The notes under the pieces: model-generated
Seen by the model: the letters and a program-made list of their open reading frames with translations, nothing else
Databases searched by the model: none
Told to the model about the DNA's origin: nothing
Program-made: the position numbers and the translations under genes
NCBI GenBank assembly: GCA_035578905.1
Contig: JAQJVL010000001.1
Coordinates: 5,579,992-5,643,991 of the forward strand
Direction of reading: 5' to 3'
Length of the DNA: 64,000 nucleotides
Source of the DNA: Stictocephala bisonia
Lineage: Eukaryota > Arthropoda > Insecta > Hemiptera > Membracidae
Part shown: in pieces, positions 1 to 11,332 of the stretch
How positions within the stretch are numbered: the first letter of the stretch is position 1
Layout of the letters: each line of letters starts with the position of its first letter

Positions 1-69
1 ATGTTACTATTTTCGTGCATCTTACTTACTTGCTTACATCTCCACATTACCCTGGACAAATTGTATGTA

Positions 70-560
70 GAAGAGCATATACATATGTACTATTGAGCAC
101 AAGTATGAAGTGTGCTTGGATCTAGCCAAAGATGATAAAGATTCTTCATTCAAAGAAAAGATGAATTTCTTATCAAGAAGTGTACACCGATACTGAAGAT
201 GAGTCTGATATGGAAGTTTGGAAAATAACAAAAGAAAACAATTGAGCCTGGACAGTATCTCCTAATAAAGCAAGTAGGACAGTATAAAAACCCAAAAAGT
301 CATATATATATATATATATATATATAGTTGTTACACAGAGTACAATACTGAAGGACGATAACATTGAAGTCTGTTATATAGTTGAAGCAGCAACATCCAA
401 AGTCTTAAATGCAAACATTAAGCTTATTTATAAGATGGATGAAACTAAGAAATTTACTACTAAATTTATTGGAATTATTAGTATTGTACCAGAACAACTT
501 TTAAGACAAGCTGGAAATAGAGTTTTTTATAAGTTTGGAAAAAGAATTCATGAACTTTGA
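70..560 (+). pseudogene. Broken coding remnant, unidentified protein
   Basis: I do not recognise this protein. In frame from about position 70 there is a charged segment (HKYEVCLDLAKDDKDS...). After a frameshift near 180 it continues as TDTEDESDMEVWKITKENN, followed by two in-frame stops and an AT microsatellite. From 327 a clean open stretch runs about 77 codons (VVTQSTILKDDNIEVCYIVE ... FGKRIHEL) to a TGA at 558-560. The last part starts straight after TATATAG, which could be a splice acceptor, or the microsatellite may have expanded inside an old coding sequence. The amino-acid mix is protein-like (acidic and aromatic residues, few low-complexity runs) although base composition is AT-rich. 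Alternatives: the last exon of a gene lying to the left, or a retrogene or transposon remnant. Frameshift and stops argue for a pseudogene. Confidence 0.4.
302..326. repeat. (AT)n microsatellite
   Basis: Uninterrupted AT dinucleotide run inside the broken coding remnant. Confidence 0.9.
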
Positions 561-732
561 ATGTATATTCAAGATACCGGGCACTATCTTAAAATTTTGA
601 TTTTTCCTTAAAATACGTAATTTTTAGGCTAGGAATTATAAACAGATTACTGATTAAGATGAACACTGTAATTTCTTATCAATAAATTCATGTTTTACTT
701 GTAAAATATTACAATGATTGCGAGTGAACTTT

Positions 733-1123
733 TGTCCCGTCTGTAACGTGTACTTATTTGATGAAATTATTTTTACATTTTATTTGATGAATAATACAAA
801 ATTGAAAAATTATTTTTTTTTAATTACAAAAGTAAATTATTAATACTTTAATAAAGTTGACACTTTTTTATTCTTTATAGAATCACAGAAATTTACACAC
901 TCAGTAGCAGTTAAAAAGGTGATGTCCAAATATGTCCCGTCCGTAACAAAGACTAAAACATGGATTTACATAAAATATTTTCATTTTATTTAAAAAAAAT
1001 TGTGAGTTAAAATGAAAAATGATAGTGTACATGGTTTAAAAATCAACGGCTCATGAGATAAAATGGTCATGACATAAAACATTATTACACTGTTAAATAA
1101 CTCTCCAACTGTCCCGTCCGTAA
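733..1123 (+). repeat. Three spaced TGTCCCGTCCGTAA motifs
   Basis: The GC-rich word TGTCCCGTC(C/T)GTAA occurs at 733-746, 933-946 and 1110-1123, spaced 200 and 177 bp apart, all on the plus strand, in otherwise very AT-rich DNA. The flanks between copies do not obviously align, so this is a short conserved core rather than a plain tandem repeat. Function unknown. Confidence 0.6.
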
Positions 1124-1339
1124 AAATGGAATGGCTGATATACTTGTATTTTTATCATTACATTATTTTTATTGTTACTGTTCACTTTTTTTCTTTTCTG
1201 TTCACTGTTTCTATTTTCTTCAAACTGTAATAAATAATAATTTTTTCTCCTTAAATATTTTTGTAGCATCCTGAATTGGTGCATTTTCACTCCCTCATGG
1301 TAGGGCGGTTATGCGAGAGTGGCTTACAAATCCATCTCA

Positions 1340-1942
1340 TAAACCAGACGTCCATGGATCGGAACCAGGTTCTGCTACCATTTGTAACCCACCCTCCCAT
1401 AACCACCAACCAGAGGTCCATGGTACGGAACTTCGTTCTGCTACCATTTATAACCCACCCTCGCATTACCACCAACCAGAGGTCCATGGATCGGAACCAC
1501 GTTCTGTTACCATTTGTAACCCACCCTCGCATAACCACCAACCAGAGGTCCATGGATCGGAACCACGTTCTGTTACCGTTTGTAACCCAACCTCGCATAA
1601 CCACCCACCAGAGGTCCATGGATTGGAACCACGTTCTGCTACCATTTATAACCCACCCTCGCATAACCACCAACCAGAGATCCATGAATCGGAACCACGT
1701 TCTGCTACCATTTGTAACCCACCCTCGCATAACCACTAACCAGAGGTCCATGGATCGGAACCACGTTCTGCTACCATTTGTAACCCACCCTCGCATAACC
1801 ACCAACCAGAGGTCCATGGATCGGAACCACGTTCTGCTACCATTTGTAACCCACCCTCGCATAACCACAAACCAGAGGTCCATGGATCGGAACCACGTTC
1901 TGCTACCATTTGTAACCCACCCTCGCATAACCACCAGACTTT
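1340..1942. repeat. 66-bp minisatellite, about 9 copies
   Basis: The marker GTCCATGG recurs every 66 bp (1349, 1415, 1481, 1547, 1613, 1679, 1745, 1811, 1877). Unit parts include CCATGGATCGGAACCACG and TAACCCACCCTCGCATAACC. Because 66 is a multiple of 3 and the unit lacks stops in several frames, long ORFs appear on both strands (225 codons plus, 215 codons minus). Their products are 22-residue repeats. I treat these as by-products of the period, not genes. Inner copies are nearly identical and the first two have diverged most. Confidence 0.95.
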
Positions 1943-2794
1943 ACCAAGGGTGAGTAACAATGGACCAGTCAAGACTACTTCAACCCGGTTAATGTTGTTG
2001 GTTGTTCTTTGTGAAGTTGCTAATATGTTTTTATGTTTCTTTATTTTAATGTTTTACGTGTAATTTGTGTTCCAATCACTGATGATCTTCAAATGACGTG
2101 CATCATTATTTTACTGATGATGACTGCACATCCAATCCCTGATGATGACAGAACCTGTTAGCAGTCACAGCTAGTTCCAATATCAATGAATTGGATTACT
2201 TTAATATAGATAAATAAACTACTATGATATAATTCATAGTAATCCGCAGGCTAACGTACCAAAAATGAAAGTTACGGGAAAACTATAGTTAACATAGACG
2301 ATGTCCCGTGCAAGGTAATAGATACCATGTAGGATAGGTTTATGCAGCTCCCCTCAAGAGTGTACTGAGAGTCCTTCCTAACACTCCACATACCTGGAGT
2401 ATACTTAAACCTACGGTAAATAGCGTGCGAACAACACATCCATGACGGATTTTGTCTCCCACCATACAGTCACCTGATGGTGTATAGTATCTGCCAGCAT
2501 CCTCAGTTTTCTCTCTACGTACAGCAAAGTTTTATGTTATATTTGCTACTTACTGCCATACGAATTTAATTTATCGATTTTAATTTATCGTTCTGAATAA
2601 AAGAGAAAATAAAATGCATTACTAACTGTAAACCACGTATCACAATGTATACAACATCTATTTATAAACTTTTTTTAAGGAGAGGCCGATCTCCTTCTTA
2701 ACTTTACTCTGCCCATTCCCCAGAGACTATTGTTTGTGCGAGGAATTTATTCAGACAGAGTCAAAACAGTAAACGGTGAATATTACTGATAAAT
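1943..2794. other. No gene seen
   Basis: Unique-looking DNA. It is moderately GC-rich around 2280-2520, with short TGATGATG-rich words near 2080-2150. No ORF or RNA gene that I can support. Confidence 0.5.
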
Positions 2795-2883
2795 CTTCCA
2801 GTCCAGGCCGGTTTCGAACCAGCGCTATCTCTAACCCAAACTCAAAGTCCTGACGCCTTAGACCGCTCGGCCACTGGCTCGCC
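2795..2883 (-). mobile_element. tRNA-derived SINE head or decayed class II (Leu/Ser-like) tRNA
   Basis: Read on the minus strand, the block has a perfect-looking pol III A box (TGGCCGAGCGG) followed by TCTAAGGCG, and a B box (GGTTCGAAACC), with class II tRNA spacing. The D-arm region resembles tRNA-Leu/Ser. The 5' end (GGCGAGC) does not pair with the sequence after the T arm, so no acceptor stem forms. I read it as a tRNA pseudogene or a tRNA-derived SINE promoter, not a working tRNA. It does not share the 3' tail of the other SINEs in this window. Confidence 0.55.
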
Positions 2884-3141
2884 AAAACTGAATACTTTAC
2901 ATTGAATAACCACAGCTGATTCCATTACAGTTGTACTACATTTCAAACCATATCAATAATGGGTTTTCTTCCCATTATCGTTTATACGATGAAAACACAG
3001 TGTGTACAAACACATATTAAATAAAAACCATCCATAACATTGTTCAACAGTGGTAACATTTAATGATATTTAATTATGAACTAGAGCTACATAAAATTAA
3101 AAAAAATATACCGTCTTATTTTAACAGGTGAGGTTAAGGGT

Positions 3142-3513
3142 ATGAAGCCCTCTTTAACACTTGACCTGGGGACTAGCGGCTTGAGGGCCTTCAGAACTAC
3201 AGGAGCGGCAAGGCAAAAACCGCCTGGTTATTGGTCTTATCGAGGATTGAACCTGAACAAGTTGCGTTGCAAACCTATACCTGTGGATGATAATATATCA
3301 CTGCAGTCCAGGTTCAGAAGTATGCTACATAACAGTACGCTTTCGCTGGAGGGGAACTGTGGTGGGAGAAGTTGTTTTACACTAAGCAACCCGTCACCTA
3401 AAAACGTTTTTTTTCCTACTTATATTCTGTTGTTTAATATTCCAAATCCATCTCTTCTCTTATATGTATCCAAACCAGTTTTTGTGTTTAAACTAGTCAC
3501 AAAAAAAAACTAA
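3142..3513 (+). other. Unassigned open frame, 123 codons
   Basis: The first two thirds lie in a locally GC-rich block (3128-3400). The frame starts at ATG 3142, 14 bp after TTATTTTAACAG, which could be a splice acceptor. The product is basic and proline/serine-rich, with no motif I recognise, and ends in a low-complexity hydrophobic tail over AT-rich DNA. It could be an exon fragment or transposon remnant, but chance openness is quite possible. No neighbour supports a function. Confidence 0.2.
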
Positions 3514-4150
3514 CCAAATAATTATCATTATTTTAAAAAGACATTATAAAATAACGAATTTCTATTAAATCAGATATCCTTACATCTCAGGATATATGAA
3601 ACCTTTCGTAAAAGGTTTCAGAACGACCATGGCTGTATATTGTTGCAGAAGGGTTGAGCAGGGGAAGGGGTTACATTTTAGTGGTGGAAGTACATGAGGC
3701 CCTGGAGGGCAGTTGACCGCATCAGAAACTAAAATATTCAGATTTATCTCAACCAAAGGTATTCTTTGAATAAACATTGCACATTCAATATTTCTGTTTA
3801 CCTTTCATTTAAAAGGTACTGAGTTTAAACAAACCAGAGTTACAATTTTTTTTTGGTTTAAGGCAAAAAATCTATAAAGTTAATAGTATGTAGTTTATTT
3901 TGGGCTTCTTTTTACAAAGCTGTTTTAAGTATTTGATCAAAGTATTATTTTTAGTAGTTTTTTATTATTGATTTGTTACATTTATGCTCCACAATTTTAC
4001 TATTTTATGGTGGCAGGTAGGAAACCATGACATTTTTAATATCCAAAATAGGAAAGACTCTGAATTTAATTTTGACTCTTCCAAATCTTTATTGCTATTT
4101 ACTCTTCAACATAAGCTACTCTAACATCTTTCTTTTTTTTTTTAATTAAA
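3514..4150. other. No gene seen
   Basis: AT-rich DNA with T and A runs. Nothing I can assign. Confidence 0.5.
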
Positions 4151-4154
4151 ACTT

Positions 4155-4297
4155 TCTTCGCCAGTTCAAATGGGGCTGCAGGCCTGTGTATGAATGAGTG
4201 AAGTATCAATCGTCGCTCTGTTGGGGATTCGATCCTTGGACAATGCCCTCCGCAGCCCGAAGCCTTGGCCACTGAGGCACCAACCCGGCGAGACCAT
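4155..4297 (-). mobile_element. tRNA-derived SINE, copy 1
   Basis: On the minus strand: a tRNA-like head GCCTCAGTGGCCAAGGCTTC, a B-box-like GGATCGAATCC, then a body with TACTTCACTCATTCATACAC and the tail ACAGGCCTGCAGCCCC. The same order of head, B box, TACTT(T/C)ACTC and CACAGGC recurs at four other places in the window, so this is one family. Confidence 0.75.
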
Positions 4298-4412
4298 GTT
4301 ATATTAAGTTAGTAAAACCAATTAAAAATAATCATTTACTTTTAATTTTCTTTAACGACAATTTAAAATACGAATATTTCAGAATGGAATACATATCGAT
4401 GGAATAGAATTT

Positions 4413-4601
4413 ATGTTTTCCAGTAACAACCGCGTCAAGGTGGTACAGTATTTACACTATTCAAAAGATCACAAGACGTTTTGCCCAAGCTTTGATCTCA
4501 GTGACACCACTGAGGATGCCACATCAAAGCATGGGCGAAACGCCTGGTTATCTTGTAAATAGTATAGATAGGACTTTGACACGGTTGTTACAGGAAAAAA
4601 A
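4413..4601. mobile_element. Foldback (palindromic) element, about 170-190 bp
   Basis: The block is nearly one palindrome. It opens GTAACAACCGCGTCAA and closes TTGACACGGTTGTTAC. Inside, CACAAGACGTTTTGCCCA mirrors TGGGCGAAACGCCTGG, and the centre is CTCAGTG-acac-CACTGAG. The two arms differ at scattered bases. There is no coding capacity, consistent with a non-autonomous foldback or MITE-like element. Confidence 0.75.
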
Positions 4602-5009
4602 TAAATTATGGTTATGAGACCAACCACTATGCTTAATATCTAAGATTATAATATTTATAATTCATTTTTATCAACAAGGAATATTTCCTAAGACATATGT
4701 AATATATTAAAATTATTTTTCCAATAACCTATTTTACAGACTAATGGTGTCATTATGTGCTTAATTGCGTCATTGAATAGTACGATAATCTTGAGTATCT
4801 ATATCATAAGGGGTATTATAGAATAATTCTACCTTTTTTAAGATAAAGTATAATGAAAGATTTATATTTAAACCTTTTTATTAGTATTTAATTATTCTTC
4901 ATGAATATTAGGTAGTTGGACTTGAAAAACGCAGATACATATGGCCGAAAATAAATATATTACTTGTTGTATTTAGAATTTAACAAAAGTTTAGGAGCTT
5001 GGGAGTTTA

Positions 5010-5813
5010 TCGCTTGGGTAGCCCACATGATCAACTTGGGTAGCAACCGTGATCAACTTGGGTAGCAGCCAGCAGCCATGATCAACTTGGATACTACCTG
5101 TGATCAATTTCGGTAGCAACCGTGATAATCTTGCGTTGCAACCGTGATAGGTTTAGGTTATTTTAAGTTAGCAATCAACTTAGGTAGGAACCGTGATCAG
5201 ATTGAGAAGCATTCGTGATCAGCTGGGGTAGCCACCAGTGATCAACTTGAGTAGCAGCCTTATAAATTTGGGTAGCGCCCGTGATCAACTTGCGTACCAA
5301 CCAGTCATACTCTTGGTTAGCTATCGTGTTCAGCTTTGGCAGCACCTCCGATAAATGTTGGTAGAAACCGTAATTAACTAGGGGCAACAACCGTCATCAG
5401 CTTGAGTAGTAACTATGATAAACTTGGGTAACAACTGTGATCAACTTGAGTAGCACCCATGACCAACCACTAAGTTAGCAGCCACGTAAACTTGTGTAAC
5501 AAACGTGGTCAACTTGGGTAGCAATAATGATCAACGGGTAGAATCCACGATCAACTTGGGTAGCCATGTCGTCCTTGTCGCCTTCATAGCCTCCGATTAT
5601 CACCTTGGCTAGTAACTATGATAAACCTGAGTAGCAAGCCTGATCAAGTTGGGTAGCATTAGCGATCAATTTGGATGAAATCCGTAATAAACTTGGGTAG
5701 CATCTGTAATCAACTTGGGAAGCAACCGCGATCAACCTGGGTAGCAAACCGTGATCAGCTTGGGTAGCACCCGTGATTGGGTAGCAGCCATGATCAGATT
5801 CATTAGCACCCGT
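5010..5813. repeat. Degenerate 22-bp minisatellite
   Basis: Words such as TGATCAACTTGGGTAGCAAC recur about every 22 bp with frequent insertions and deletions (for example starts at 5029, 5051, 5080, 5102). The core TGATCA is itself a palindrome. Divergence between units is high, so the array is old. Minus-strand ORFs here are by-products. Confidence 0.85.
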
Positions 5814-6944
5814 ATGTACAACATTTGAATTTGTAAGAAATATGTCAATAAAAATATGTTTAGAGATGAAATAGGCCATTTTATATTTTTTCACATTATA
5901 ATTATTAAAGTAATATTTTGAGATTCAAAAAGAAGTTTTAAAATGATTTTTATTTGCACACTTTATAAAAACACAGTAGTTAGTTATTTAATGTACGTAC
6001 TAAATTACATACTAAACGCAGTAGTTTAGTATGTAAGCTATTTTTAAACAGAACAAGCATATATTGCTTTAAAATGTTCATTATCATCTTCCTTTATGGC
6101 GACCAGAATGGTTGTGTTAGAAACAGTAGAGGTAATCCCTGTTTTTTAATTATCTCCTGTACCGGCATTATGTGGCAGAACTCATTACCACGGATGCATT
6201 TTAATTTTTGAGGATTAGATACCAAAGTCATTTAGACTTAATGATTTTTAGACCAGGACAATAGAATGGAAAACCTTCACTTCTTTGCACATGTATTAAA
6301 CAAAATACACAATTTATTTGGTAGTTTGGCCGTAGAATACCACGAATATCATATTTGTAACCGTTATTTCGTTTTTTAGTCACTATTGCAACTATTACGA
6401 TTTTATCCGTATTTTAAATACATACCTTATTACAAATCAAACATATATTTTTCTTTGAGCTTTAATGGGGTTTTAAATATAGGACGTAAGAAATAATGAA
6501 CATGAGGGATGAATAAATGAAATACATATATACGATTTGTTTCTCCTAAATCAGTATTATAAGGAGCTTTCATAGATATTTGTACTATAATGTAATTCAG
6601 AACTTTTATAACAACACAGAAGTCATCTCCAAGGACCAATTCCAAACTTCGTAAAAGTAACTAGATATAATAGGACTTAGAAAACTGCACATCGTTAAAT
6701 TTGAAATGTTGGAATATTTTGCTTCGGGGAACTCAAAGAGTTGGATGAATAAAATAAATAAAATCCGCGTTCGACGTTTTGTGATTTTATTTAAAGGTAC
6801 TATGACAATTGATTACATAATTACCCAATTTCACATTGTTCTTGTCCTCAATAAAACATGCTAAATACTAATCAGAATACAGGAGAAGCATGTTTATTAA
6901 GTAACAAGCATAATTATGCAAACATAAACTTAACCTTCAAAGTG
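5814..6944. other. No gene seen
   Basis: AT-rich. A small local inverted word pair occurs near 5998-6040 (ACTAAATTACATACTAAACG / TAGTTTAGTATGTAAG). No gene. Confidence 0.5.
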
Positions 6945-8912
6945 TCTACTAGTGAGTAAGTAGAGGACAAAAAACTGCATGTAAATGGGTGTGTGTAGAA
7001 GGGGCAAGTATAAGAAATACTTGAGTAAGTAAAGGACATAATACTGTGTGTACAAGGGGCAAGTATAAGAAATACTTGAGTAAGTAAAGCACATACTACT
7101 GTGTGTACAAGGGGCAAGTATAAGAAATACTTGAGTAAGTAGAGGACATACTACTGTGTGTACAAGGGGAAATTATAAGAAATACTTAAGTAAGTAGAGG
7201 ACATACTACTGTGTGTACAAGGGGAAAGTATAAGAAATACTTGAGTAAGTAGAGGACATACTACTGTGTGTACAAGGGGCAAGTATAAGAAATACTTGAG
7301 TAAGTAGAGGACATACTACTGTGTGTACAAGGGGAAAGTATAAGAAATACTTGAGTAAGTAGAGGACATACTACTGTGTGTACAAGGGGCAAGTATAAGA
7401 AATACTTGAGTAAGTAGAGGACATACTACTGTCTGTACAAGGGGCAAGTATAAGAAATACTTGAGTAAGTAGAGGACATACTACTGTGTGTACAAGGGGA
7501 AGGTATAAGAAATACTTGAGTAAGTAGAGGAAATACTACTGTGTGTACAAGGGGCAAGTATAAGAAATACTTGAGTAAGTAGAGGACATACTACTGTCTG
7601 TACAAGGGGCAAGTATAAGAAATACTTGAGTAAGTAAAGGACATAATACTGTGTGTACAAGGGGCAAGTATAAGAAATACTTGAGTAAGTAGAGGACATA
7701 CTACTGTGTGTACATGGGGCAAGTATAAGAAATACTTGAGTAAGTAGAGGAGATACTACTGTGTGTACAAGGGGAAAGTGTAAGAAATACTTGAGTAAGT
7801 AGAGGACATACTACTGTGTGTACAAGGGGCAAGTACAAGAAATACTTGAGTAAGTAGAGGACATACTACTGTCTGTACAAGGGGCAAGTATAAGAAATAC
7901 TTGAGTAAGTAGAGGACATACTACTGTGTGTACAAGGGGAAATTATAAGAAATACTTAAGTAAGTAGAGGACATACTACTGTGTGTACAAGGGGAAAGTA
8001 TAAGAAATACTTGAGTAAGTAGAGGACATACTACTTACTGTACAAGGGGCAAGTATAAGATATACTTGAGTAAGTAGAGGACATACTACTGTGTGTACAA
8101 GGGGAAAGTATAAGAAATATTTGAGTAAGTAGAGGACATACTACTGTGTGTACAAGGGGCAAGTATAAGAAATAGTTGAGTAAGTAGAGGACATACTACT
8201 GTGTGTACAAGGGGCAAGTATAAGAAATACTTGAGTAAGTAAAGGACATACTACTGTGTGTACAAGGGGCAAGTATAAGAAATACTTGAGTAAGTAGAGG
8301 ACATACTACTGTGTGTACAAGGGGCTAGTATAAGAAATACTTGAGTAAGTAGAGGACATACTACTGTGTGTACAAGGGGCAAGTATAAGAAATACTTGAG
8401 TAAATAGAGGACATACTACTGTGTGTACAAGGGGCAAGTATAAGAAATACTTGAGTAAGTAGAGGACATACTACTGTGTGTACAAGGGGCAAGTATAAGA
8501 AATACTTGAGTAAGTAGAGGACATACTAATGTCTGTACAAGAGGCAAGTATAAGAAATACTTGAGTAAGTAGAGGAGATACTACTGTGTGTACAAGGGGA
8601 AAGTGTAAGAAATACTTGAGTAAGTAGAGGACATACTACTGTGTGTACAAGGGGCAAGTACAAGAAATACTTGAGTAAGTAGAGGACATACTACTGTCTG
8701 TACAAGGGGCAAGTATAAGAAATACTTGAGTAAGTAGAGGACATACTACTGTGTGTACAAGGGGCAAGTATAAGAAATACTTGAGTAAGTAGAGGACATA
8801 CTACTGTGTGTACAAGGGGAAAGTATAAGAAATACTTGAGTAAGTAGAGGACATACTACTGTCTGTACAAGGGGCAAGTATAAGAAATACTTGAGTAAGT
8901 AGAGGACATAAC
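6945..8912. repeat. 55-bp satellite array, about 35 copies
   Basis: The marker TACAAGGGG (or a close variant) falls every 55 bp exactly from 6996 through 7051, 7106, 7161 ... to 8866, so no indel has disturbed the register over about 1.9 kb. The unit includes AAGTATAAGAAATACTTGAG and TAAGTAGAGGACATACTACT. Variants (GGGGC/GGGGA, GTGTG/GTCTG, AGGAGATA, AAGTACAAG) recur in blocks: the series AGGAGATA, GGGGAAAGTG, AAGTACAAG, GTCTG at about 7751-7870 repeats at 8576-8695, an 825-bp (15-unit) shift. Decayed units continue to about 9010. Minus-strand ORFs are by-products. Confidence 0.97.
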
Positions 8913-9012
8913 ACAGTGCGTATGAGTGTGTAGAGAGGACAAGTATCGGAAATAAACGTGTGAAGAGGACATACTACAGTGTGTTCGTATGTTTTGAAGG
9001 GGCAAGTGGAAG

Positions 9013-9480
9013 TATTTTTACACTGTATACGTATACTAGGGTAAGTGAGAAGAGGAAATAGTACAATGGCTACTTGTGTGTAAGATATGTGAGTAGAGGT
9101 ATATATAAACATGTGAATTGAGTAACATAAAGAGGACATTGAAATGTAATAAAACACATAGTAAATAGTAAATTTTTACACAAATGGAGAGGTTTTTACT
9201 ACAGAGTCCTCTCTGGAACCTAAGCATTATACTATATAATGTTATAATAATACAAACATTAAAAAATTTTACTATATGAATACTAATGAGTCAAAAGTTT
9301 TGTAGAAAGTGTTTGTAGAGAATATTACTACAGTATATACAAGAACTATAGTCGGCATATTTTTGAATGAGCAACTACAGTAGGGAAATTGCTCTAGAAA
9401 ACACGTGTGAACAATAAACAATGGGAGGATTAAAGAGTATATATGTGTGTGTAGAATGGGCCGTACATGTTTGTGTAGGT
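9013..9480. other. No gene seen
   Basis: AT-rich transition between two arrays. No gene. Confidence 0.4.
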
Positions 9481-9494
9481 GCATGAGTCAATAT

Positions 9495-9690
9495 CAATGT
9501 ACTTGTTTGGGAGGGCGGGTGATCAAACCATTGTACGTGTATAGGAGGGTGGTATGGTTCAATACCATTGTACGTATATGGAGGGATGGGTGGGTGGGTG
9601 AGTGGGTCAATAACACTATAGTTGTACGGGAGGGTGGTTGGTGCAATACTTATATGGTGAGTTGGGTGTATGTGTTGGCAAATGGTAGGT
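9495..9690 (+). repeat. 36-bp G-rich minisatellite family, site 1
   Basis: Degenerate units with GGGTCAATACCATTGTACGT and runs of GGGTGGG, G-rich on the plus strand. The same unit recurs at six other sites in the window. The 113-codon ORF across it (9447-9788) is a by-product. Confidence 0.85.
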
Positions 9691-9788
9691 CTGGGGGTGG
9701 GTGGAAGGGCAGTGGTGATGGCTTTTGTGTGTCAACATTAAAATCTTTGATAGATAAAGGTTATAAAATATGCACCCATGTGATCTAA

Positions 9789-10399
9789 TCTTATATGAAA
9801 TACAAAAACATCAAACAATTAAAAAATAGTTTTTTTCTGAAAATTAACTTTTGATGAAATTCCAAAGCTATGTTTCTGTAACCAAACTAAAACTCGTAAT
9901 ACGTCTTCAGTCCCCAGTGTAGTGGTGGATACTTAGGCCAAGATTTATGTGAGGAAGGCGACAAGTCACTGATTGCCTAAGCGCCTCCCTCCTCCACAAA
10001 TTAGAACTATTGAGATTTCTTCTTCAACTCAGTCCCTAAATTCAATATCTCTCATTATTTTTTTTAATCAAGTTTTTTTTCTGTTCATCTCTTGGTTTAT
10101 TCTTTGCAATAGCATTTTTATTTAAAATCATACAATTAATTTATTTTACATATCCAGGTTTTATAAGGCCTAATTATTTTTTAAATACTATTGTACATAC
10201 CATCACTAAAACATACATTAGCTTACATAGTTTAGCAAACATAGCTTAGCTTAGTACATACTTAGCTAAAACCATCACTACTAACCATGCAACAACTGAC
10301 ATTAAATGTTCAAACGTAACACTATAACAAGAACAAAACAACAAAATGTTTGGCAGTTGACTGTTTAAAATAACTAATAGCTTGTTTAAATTTAAGTTA
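9789..10399. other. No gene seen
   Basis: A moderately GC-rich patch at 9900-10010 without an ORF, then low-complexity TTAGC/ATAC words at 10195-10275. No gene. Confidence 0.4.
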
Positions 10400-11095
10400 T
10401 GGCTGAATTAAACGTACGTAGTAATACCATTCTACGTAGATAGTGGCATTCCTCAACGTAGGCAGTATCGTCTTTTACCGTAGATAATAGCGTAATTTAA
10501 CGTAGGCATAATAGAGTAAATATGATCCTTCAATGAATTTAGTTGTATTTCTTAATGTACGAAGTGGCATCTTTTCCGAATGTAATTGCTCCCTTAAACA
10601 TAGGAAGTGGCATTCCCCAACGTATAAAGTGGCGTATCTCAACGTAGTAGATATACTCAAAGTAGGATGTATTTTTCACATATAGATCCTACATATTCAA
10701 CGGTATACGTATACAACGATATTTTTCGCCGTTGGTAATTACATTCTTTAACGTGGGTAGTGGAGTTTTCACCATAGATAGTAGCGAATCTCATCGTAGG
10801 CAGTGGTAGTGGCATTCCTCAACGTAGGATGAGGTATGTTTCACCGTTGGTAATTAAATCCTTCAACGTAGGTAGTGGTATTTTCACCGTAGATAGTGGC
10901 GTATCTCAACGTAGGCAGTGGTAGTGGCATTCCTCAACGTAGGATGTGGTATTTTTCACCGTTGGTAATTGCATCCTTCAACGCAGGTAGTGGTGTTTTC
11001 ACCGTAGAAAGTTGCGTCTTCCAATATAGATAATGAGATCTACAACGTATGTAGTTTAAATTCTAAACGTATGAAGTGCCATCCTTTATGTAGGT
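10400..11095. repeat. Degenerate 28-30-bp array with a ~115-bp higher-order unit
   Basis: Words such as CAACGTAGG(T/C)AGTGGCATT and TTCACCGTAGATAGTGG alternate. A higher-order block is marked by CCGTTGGTAATT at 10729, 10843 and 10959 (spacing 114 and 116 bp). Each block carries GTGGCATTCCTCAACGTAGG. Flanks of the array are strongly decayed. Confidence 0.85.
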
Positions 11096-11205
11096 ATTAG
11101 ATTTATTATTGACGTTGCATAATTTAGTACAATATGCTCAAACACATTCTAAGAGTGAACGTGGTATTTGTCTAGTTCTTAATGAAACCTCTTCAGTTAA
11201 CATTG

Positions 11206-11332
11206 GCCAAGAAGCCTGTGCATGAAATTGATTCTACGTGTGAAGTATCAGCCTTTGGCTCATTTGGGTAGTCAACCAACGTACTCTACACTCTCCAGTC
11301 CCAAGCCTTAGGCTGAGCTACCACACCAGCAA
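11206..11332 (-). mobile_element. tRNA-derived SINE, copy 2
   Basis: On the minus strand: head GGTGTGGTAGCTCAGCCTAAG, then GATACTTCACACGTAGAATC and TGCACAGGCTTCTTGG. Same order as the other family members. The B box is poorly kept. Confidence 0.6.

Noticed and set aside
6945..8912. CRISPR-like array
   Set aside because: Units are contiguous with no unique spacers, and the DNA is eukaryotic.
6914..9157. Minus-strand ORFs in the 55-bp satellite region
   Set aside because: They are translations of the satellite, ending wherever a variant makes a stop.
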